Source of the DNA: an uncultured bacterium
GTDB lineage: Bacteria; Gemmatimonadota; Gemmatimonadetes; Longimicrobiales; RSA9
NCBI GenBank assembly: GCA_937889645.1
Contig: CALBZE010000100.1
Span: 1 to 11,485, forward strand
Direction of reading: 5' to 3'
DNA: 11,485 bases
The notes beneath the pieces were generated by a model. It saw nothing but the letters and a program-made list of their open reading frames with translations. It was not told the DNA's origin and ran no database searches. Below, piece after piece: positions 7,407 through 11,485 of the stretch. The translations under genes and the position numbers were made by a program. Numbering within the stretch: the stretch's first letter is position 1; the number at the start of each line of letters is the position of its first letter.

Positions 7407-8132
7407 ATGACGGATTACCTGCTGCTTCGTCTGGACGGCCCGCTCCAGGCGTGGGGAGGCGTCGCCCTGGACACGCGACGCCCCACCCTGCCTTTCCCCA
7501 CGCGGTCGGGTTTGGCGGGCCTTCTCGCCTCCGCGCTCGGCTGGCGGTACCGGGATGGGGAGCAGACGACCGCGCTGCAGGACGCACTGCGCTTCGCCGT
7601 GCGACAGGACCGCGCCCCGTTGCGCATCGACGATTTCCAGTCCGTGGACCTGGGCCGGGAGACTCGGGGCTGGACCCGCTGGGGCGTGGAGAAGCGTGGC
7701 GGCGCCTTCGCCACCGAGACCCACCTCCTCGACAAGGAATACCTGGCCGGCGCGTCGTTCCTCGTCGCGATGACGTTGAGGGAGAACGCGCCCGTCGGGT
7801 TGGACGAGATCGAGGATGCGCTGAAACACCCGGCCCGTCCCCTCTTCCTGGGACGGAAGGGGTGCCCGCCCGCGCTTCCGATCCTGGCTGCCAGAATCGC
7901 TGCGTCTTCGCCCTACGACGCTCTGCGTTACCCGGATCTTCCGCAACTGCCCGACGATCCGCCGTTCACGTGCTGGTACGAGCCCGGGGACGGGCCTGAC
8001 CCCGCTTCGCAACTTCAGATGATCCGGGTTTCCGACCGGCGCGATTTCGTGGCCGATCGTTTCTCGGGTGAGCGATGGCTGATCCAGGGCGAGGTAGAGC
8101 CGGACGTGGAGGGGGAGGGAAGGACGACATGA
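7407..8132 (+). CDS. cas5e: Cascade subunit Cas5e (CasD)
   Basis: Cas5e caps the 5' handle of the crRNA at the foot of Cascade. The 241-residue protein opens with YLLLRLDGPLQAWGG (4-18), the RAMP-type first strand with the GPLQAWG signature, followed by PTRSGLAGLLASALGW at 31-46. The conserved THLLDKEYLAGASFLVAM at about 105-122 corresponds to the RYYL.DA.F.V strand of the family. The frame stays open 31 codons upstream of the ATG at 7407, but that part overlaps cas7e and carries no homology. GAGGGGTG ends six bases before the ATG and overlaps the cas7e stop, so coupling is likely. Its stop overlaps the cas6e start as ATGA. Confidence 0.95.
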   Translation: MTDYLLLRLDGPLQAWGGVALDTRRPTLPFPTRSGLAGLLASALGWRYRDGEQTTALQDALRFAVRQDRAPLRIDDFQSVDLGRETRGWTRWGVEKRGGAFATETHLLDKEYLAGASFLVAMTLRENAPVGLDEIEDALKHPARPLFLGRKGCPPALPILAARIAASSPYDALRYPDLPQLPDDPPFTCWYEPGDGPDPASQLQMIRVSDRRDFVADRFSGERWLIQGEVEPDVEGEGRTT

Positions 8133-8824
8133 CCGACCAACTGACACTGAGCCGGGTCATCCTGGAGATCCGTCCCCATCGGAGTGCGAGCCACGAATAC
8201 ATCGCACACCAGCTCATCGCCGACCTTTTCGGGGACAGGGAAGACCGCGGCTACCTGTTCCGGGTCATGCGTGAGTCACGCGATCGAACCGAGGTCCAGG
8301 CACTCGTTCTTTCGCACGGGCTCCCCGATCCGGCTCCGCCGCCGCGCCCTTGGGGTACCGTCCGGAGCGTGGAGTGGAAGCCGTTCGCACCGGTGATTCG
8401 CCCGGGGACCGTCCTGGACTATGAGATCAGAATCAACGCGACGACGGTCGTGACCAAGCCTTCCGGCATCAAGCAGAGGACAGACGTCTGGGATGCCGTG
8501 TTCGCCGCCAACCGGGACGACCCCAGGTCGCCGCACGAGGTTTATACGGCGTACCTGCAGCGGAAGCTGGAGGGAATTGCCGACATCCTCGATGGCCGGA
8601 TCACGGCCCGCGGTCAGGTCCGGGTACGCCGCCCAGGCCAGTCCCGCCCCATCACCTTCATCGCGGCGAATCTCATCGGGACCCTGAGGGTCACCGACCC
8701 TGAAGCGCTAATCGACACCATCGGGGAGGGGATCGGCCGTTCCAAGGCCTTCGGCTGTGGGCTGCTCTGCCTCTCGCGCCCGGGGACCGTGCTCCCGCGT
8801 CGCCGCAACCCGCAGTTCGAGTGA
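8129..8824 (+). CDS. cas6e: crRNA endonuclease Cas6e (Cse3, CasE)
   Basis: Cas6e cuts the pre-crRNA at the 3' base of the repeat hairpin and stays bound to it as the head of Cascade. The 231-residue protein has the expected catalytic pair in HEYIAHQLIADLF: Y24 and H27 match Y23 and H26 of E. coli CasE. The C-terminal glycine-rich loop GIGRSKAFGCGLL (201-213) is intact. Its substrate would be the stem CCCCGC-GCGA-GCGGGG of the array and perhaps also the two degenerate repeats near 2932-3019, whose stems have an A-T in place of one G-C pair. ATG 8129 overlaps the cas5e stop and has AAGGA nearby; an in-frame ATG at 8075 would add 18 low-complexity residues inside cas5e and is rejected. The stop overlaps the GTG start of cas1e. 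Confidence 0.96.
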   Translation: MTDQLTLSRVILEIRPHRSASHEYIAHQLIADLFGDREDRGYLFRVMRESRDRTEVQALVLSHGLPDPAPPPRPWGTVRSVEWKPFAPVIRPGTVLDYEIRINATTVVTKPSGIKQRTDVWDAVFAANRDDPRSPHEVYTAYLQRKLEGIADILDGRITARGQVRVRRPGQSRPITFIAANLIGTLRVTDPEALIDTIGEGIGRSKAFGCGLLCLSRPGTVLPRRRNPQFE

Positions 8825-9666
8825 CGTCAATGCTCCAACTCAAGGATCGCCTATCGTTCTTCTACGTCGAGCGCGGATCCCTGACCGTCATTGACGGTTG
8901 TCTGGTGCTGACGGACAACGAGGACCGAACGCAGTACGAGGTCCCTGCGCGTGCCACGGTCACCATCATGGTCGGACCCGGCACGACGGTCAGCACCGAG
9001 GCGATCCGGCTGGCGGCCGCCTACGGCGTCCTGATCACCTGGGTCGGCGAACACGGGGTGCGCTCTTATTCCGCGGGCCGACCGTGGTCGGATAACACTC
9101 AGTGGCTCGAGAAACAGGTTCGGTGTTACTCCGATCCTAAGCTCACGCTCCGGGTAGCCCGGGAGATGTTTTTCCGACGATTCGGCGTCCGGATGGAACG
9201 GCGAAGCATTGAGGAACTCCGCGGCCTCGAGGGTGCGCGCGTTCGGGAGCTCTACAAGCTCAAGGCGCAGGAGGCAGGGATCCGGTGGTCGGGCCGCAAT
9301 TACATTCCGGGCAATCCATTCGGGTCAACCGACGCACCCAATCTGGCGCTCAACGTTGCCAACACGTGCCTCTACGGGTTGGTCGAAACCGGTGTTAACG
9401 CGACGGGGATGAGCCCGGCTCTCGGCTTCATCCATCGCGGGAGCCGGCTTTCTTTTGTCCTTGACATCGCCGACCTCTACAAGATGGATCACATGGTCCC
9501 GCTTGCGTTCGGCATCGTTGCGAAGAAGGGACGGGACGGCAGGCCGTGGCCCGGCCTGGAGTCGGATGTCCGACGCGCGGCGCGCGACCATTTTCGGCAA
9601 ACCAAACTCCTCGACCGAATCGTCGACGACATGACGAGTGTGATCGATGCTGGTCTTGGTTCTTGA
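8821..9666 (+). CDS. cas1e: CRISPR adaptation integrase Cas1e
   Basis: Cas1 with Cas2 captures prespacers and integrates them at the leader end of the array. The 281-residue protein fits the I-E subfamily: LKDRLSFFYVERGSLTVIDG (8-26 region), the GTTVSTEAIRLAAAYGVLITWVGE block, and LRGLEGARVRELYKL with metal ligand E137. GFIHRGSRLSFVLDIADLYK gives H205 and D215, with D218 alongside, matching E141, H208 and D218 plus D221 of E. coli. All catalytic residues are present. I give the GTG at 8821, which overlaps the cas6e stop (GTGA); an ATG at 8830, three codons later, is an equally good start and no strong ribosome site decides between them. The 3' end overlaps cas2e by 20 bases. Confidence 0.97.
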   Translation: MTSMLQLKDRLSFFYVERGSLTVIDGCLVLTDNEDRTQYEVPARATVTIMVGPGTTVSTEAIRLAAAYGVLITWVGEHGVRSYSAGRPWSDNTQWLEKQVRCYSDPKLTLRVAREMFFRRFGVRMERRSIEELRGLEGARVRELYKLKAQEAGIRWSGRNYIPGNPFGSTDAPNLALNVANTCLYGLVETGVNATGMSPALGFIHRGSRLSFVLDIADLYKMDHMVPLAFGIVAKKGRDGRPWPGLESDVRRAARDHFRQTKLLDRIVDDMTSVIDAGLGS

Positions 9667-9967
9667 GTGCGCCCCTCCGAAGGTGGTGGGTTATTGCTCC
9701 TCCTGGGCGCTCCAGGTTGCGACTGGCGTCTACGTCGCCAATCTTCCCGCCTCAAAGCGTGAAGAGATCTGGGAGCAGATTCTCAAGTGGGCCGACCCGG
9801 AGACGAGGGCCGTGATGGTCTGGTCGTCGCCACGGACTGAACAGGGACTCGATTACTGGATCCTGGGTTCTCCTCGACGCAGGATCACCGAGCGCGAAGG
9901 CCTCCTCATTTCTACCTGGTTTCCCCGCCCCCATGCAGACATCTTTTTCGCCGAACAAACACCGTAG
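9647..9967 (+). CDS. cas2e: CRISPR adaptation protein Cas2e
   Basis: Cas2e forms the dimer at the centre of the Cas1-Cas2 integrase. The 106 residues begin with LVLVLECAPPKVVGYCSSWALQV, close to the I-E family pattern VVVTE.VPP...G.L..WL.E; E7 stands where the family acidic residue is found. TGVYVANLPASKREEIWEQI (26-45) and the AVMVWSSPRTEQGLDY strand (55-70) complete the ferredoxin fold, and GLLISTWFP at 85-93 is the usual C-terminal strand. The ATG lies 20 bases inside cas1e. The gene ends 50 bases before the first CRISPR repeat, so the leader must be short or reach into this coding region. Confidence 0.95.
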   Translation: MLVLVLECAPPKVVGYCSSWALQVATGVYVANLPASKREEIWEQILKWADPETRAVMVWSSPRTEQGLDYWILGSPRRRITEREGLLISTWFPRPHADIFFAEQTP

Positions 9968-10017
9968 CAACATGAGCGGTCCTGTAATTCTCGAGCCGGC
10001 AGTGTGTTAGCGGAAGA
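9968..10017 (+). promoter_or_regulatory. Presumed CRISPR leader
   Basis: This is the only non-coding DNA between cas2e and the first repeat. In I-E loci with the array downstream of cas2 in the same orientation, the leader lies here. It is unusually short (50 nt) and not clearly AT-rich; TGTAATTC at about 9982-9989 is the only -10-like stretch, without a good -35. Because all 23 repeats are identical, repeat decay cannot confirm which end is the leader; the placement rests on orientation and position alone. Confidence 0.4.
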
Positions 10018-11387
10018 GTGGTCCCCGCGCGAGCGGGGGTGGACCTGCCGTAGGGCGGATCGGTCACCACGAGGTCCAGTGGTCCCCGCGCGAGCGGGGG
10101 TGGACCTACTCCGGGCGATAGGACACCTCGATGCGGATCGTGGTCCCCGCGCGAGCGGGGGTGGACCCCCATCCTCACCGATATCGATATCCATCATCTC
10201 GTGGTCCCCGCGCGAGCGGGGGTGGACCTCGCTCCCACTCCTCGTCGCTCGGCTGCCAGGCGTGGTCCCCGCGCGAGCGGGGGTGGACCTCGGTCATCCT
10301 GCGCAACAGCACCGGCGGTGATGTGGTCCCCGCGCGAGCGGGGGTGGACCGTGAGGATACTATGTTGTACGGAACAATCATTTGTGGTCCCCGCGCGAGC
10401 GGGGGTGGACCGCTTCCATAAGGTATGAACCATCCTCACCGATAGTGGTCCCCGCGCGAGCGGGGGTGGACCGTAGAATCCATCCGGCGCACATTCATTG
10501 AGAGCGTGGTCCCCGCGCGAGCGGGGGTGGACCCCTATCATCTCGCACTTGTCAAGTGCTTGCTCGGTGGTCCCCGCGCGAGCGGGGGTGGACCCCCGAA
10601 TCGCTGGCCGTAGAGGGCGAGGGCAGCGTGGTCCCCGCGCGAGCGGGGGTGGACCGTCGAGATGCACTACTGGTGGCCGGTCGAGCTGGTGGTCCCCGCG
10701 CGAGCGGGGGTGGACCTTGGCCAGAATCCATAATCGGCGCCATCATAAGGTGGTCCCCGCGCGAGCGGGGGTGGACCCGTAGCTAGTCGTCGTTGTCAAG
10801 GGCAACGTCAGTGGTCCCCGCGCGAGCGGGGGTGGACCGCCGAGCTGGACGTGCTTGAGATGGCGTTCGATGTGGTCCCCGCGCGAGCGGGGGTGGACCT
10901 CGCAAGGTTCCTCATCTCCCGTTCCTCCGCCCGTGGTCCCCGCGCGAGCGGGGGTGGACCTTTCGCGAACGGCCGCGTGCAGCAGATGATCGTGTGGTCC
11001 CCGCGCGAGCGGGGGTGGACCGACTTCGAGCGGACCTATTCGTATTCTGGAAATGTGGTCCCCGCGCGAGCGGGGGTGGACCATGTGCAAGCGCATCTCA
11101 CGCGCGCGCGTATCTGTGGTCCCCGCGCGAGCGGGGGTGGACCGGCGGCGTATCCAACGACCCCGACGATCCCGGCGTGGTCCCCGCGCGAGCGGGGGTG
11201 GACCCAGCGCGCCGATCTCCTCGGCGCCGTAGCGAAGGTGGTCCCCGCGCGAGCGGGGGTGGACCCGTGGGTCGTGTGTGTGGGTCGTAGGCGGATCAGT
11301 GGTCCCCGCGCGAGCGGGGGTGGACCGGGGTCCGCCGGTACGCCGGCCTACGAATCCCTGTGGTCCCCGCGCGAGCGGGGGTGGACC
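10018..11387 (+). CRISPR. Type I-E CRISPR array, 23 repeats and 22 spacers
   Basis: Twenty-three copies of a 28-nt repeat (starts GTGGTCCCC, loop GCGCGAGC, ends GGGGGTGGACC) recur at a strict 61-base period from 10018 to 11360, leaving 22 spacers of exactly 33 nt. I read all repeats as identical, including the last. The repeat folds as CCCCGC-GCGA-GCGGGG (repeat positions 6-11 and 16-21); GGT at 3-5 can also pair with ACC at 26-28 around a four-base bulge. Aligned with the E. coli I-E repeat it reads in the same direction as the cas operon, so crRNAs come from the plus strand with a handle near GTGGACC plus one base. The base after the repeat varies, so 28 rather than 29 is the right length. 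Spacer 1 (10046-10078) reversed encodes a DPPY motif; spacers 3 (10168-10200) and 7 (10412-10444) share 15 nt. Perfect repeats suggest a recently active array. Confidence 0.99.
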
Positions 11388-11485
11388 CGTTTCCGTTCGT
11401 ACTTGTCAAGGCTCGATCGTGTGGAAAGAGTGTACTTACGAAGTGGCCTTGACACTGAGGAGACGGGAGATGCGTTCATACTTGA
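11388..11485. other. Array distal flank, no supported gene
   Basis: After the last repeat the sequence holds TGTCAAGGC at 11404-11412 and its reverse complement GCCTTGACA at 11446-11454, a 9-bp inverted repeat whose right arm contains a perfect TTGACA -35 box; I see no well-spaced -10. GAGGAGA at 11457-11463 stands just before an ATG at 11470, which could open a plus-strand gene cut by the window end, but five codons cannot support a call. There is no degenerate terminal repeat. Confidence 0.35.

Noticed and set aside
7239..8147. Minus-strand open frame (302 codons) opposite cas5e
   Set aside because: It is a shadow of cas7e/cas5e with no motif and no ribosome site that stands out.
10473..10749. 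Spacers 8 and 12 share AGAATCCAT and a nearby CGGCGC
   Set aside because: The nine-base match is short and the second block is out of register; unlike spacers 3 and 7 it does not support a common target.
10229..11237. Spacers 4, 5, 11, 14, 17, 19 and 20 open over all 11 codons in one frame
   Set aside because: A 33-nt GC-rich segment is often open in some frame by chance, so this alone does not show the targets are coding.
10004..11290. Many open frames crossing the CRISPR array, with recurring ARAGVD, PRERGWT or PPPLARGP
   Set aside because: They are translations of the GC-rich repeat, which has no stop in several frames; they are not proteins.

Overview
The window holds a complete, apparently intact type I-E CRISPR-Cas locus from a GC-rich bacterium. 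Base composition is high-GC throughout and nearly every real gene is shadowed by long open frames on the other strand. The Cas protein families show bacterial type I-E, but I cannot name a phylum. The array repeat resembles the I-E repeat class I know from Thermus (same CCCC..GGGG stem, same GGACC end), which says nothing firm about taxonomy.

Layout, left to right. (1) 153-2789, minus strand: cas3 (HD nuclease plus helicase). (2) 2790-3064: a divergent intergenic region with a sigma70-like promoter on the plus strand followed by two degenerate CRISPR repeats that flank one spacer-sized segment of 33 nt. This looks like a one-spacer mini-array. (3) 3065-3910, plus strand: a DUF3800-type gene, not a standard part of a I-E locus, placed between cas3 and Cascade. 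(4) 4087-9967, plus strand: one tightly coupled operon, cse1(cas8e)-cse2(cas11)-cas7e-cas5e-cas6e-cas1e-cas2e, mostly joined by ATGA/GTGA overlaps. (5) 10018-11387: a CRISPR array of 23 identical 28-nt repeats and 22 spacers, each exactly 33 nt, in the same direction as the operon. (6) 11388-11485: array flank with an inverted repeat and no supported gene.

How the parts fit: Cas1-Cas2 add spacers next to the array, Cas6e cuts the pre-crRNA at the repeat hairpin, Cse1-Cse2-Cas7-Cas5-Cas6 form Cascade, and Cas3 degrades DNA that Cascade has marked. All catalytic motifs I looked for are present.

The most unusual part is 2892-3910: a promoter, a degenerate single-spacer mini-array and a DUF3800 gene with an RNase H-like pattern of acidic residues. 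By analogy with known degenerate-repeat crRNA-like RNAs (CreA/CreR type) that send Cascade to regulate toxins or cas genes, this could be a CRISPR-guarded accessory or toxin module. That is inference; a fossil array beside an unrelated passenger gene is the plain alternative. In the main array, spacer 1 encodes a DPPY methyltransferase motif and spacers 3 and 7 overlap by 15 nt, pointing to repeated sampling of one target.
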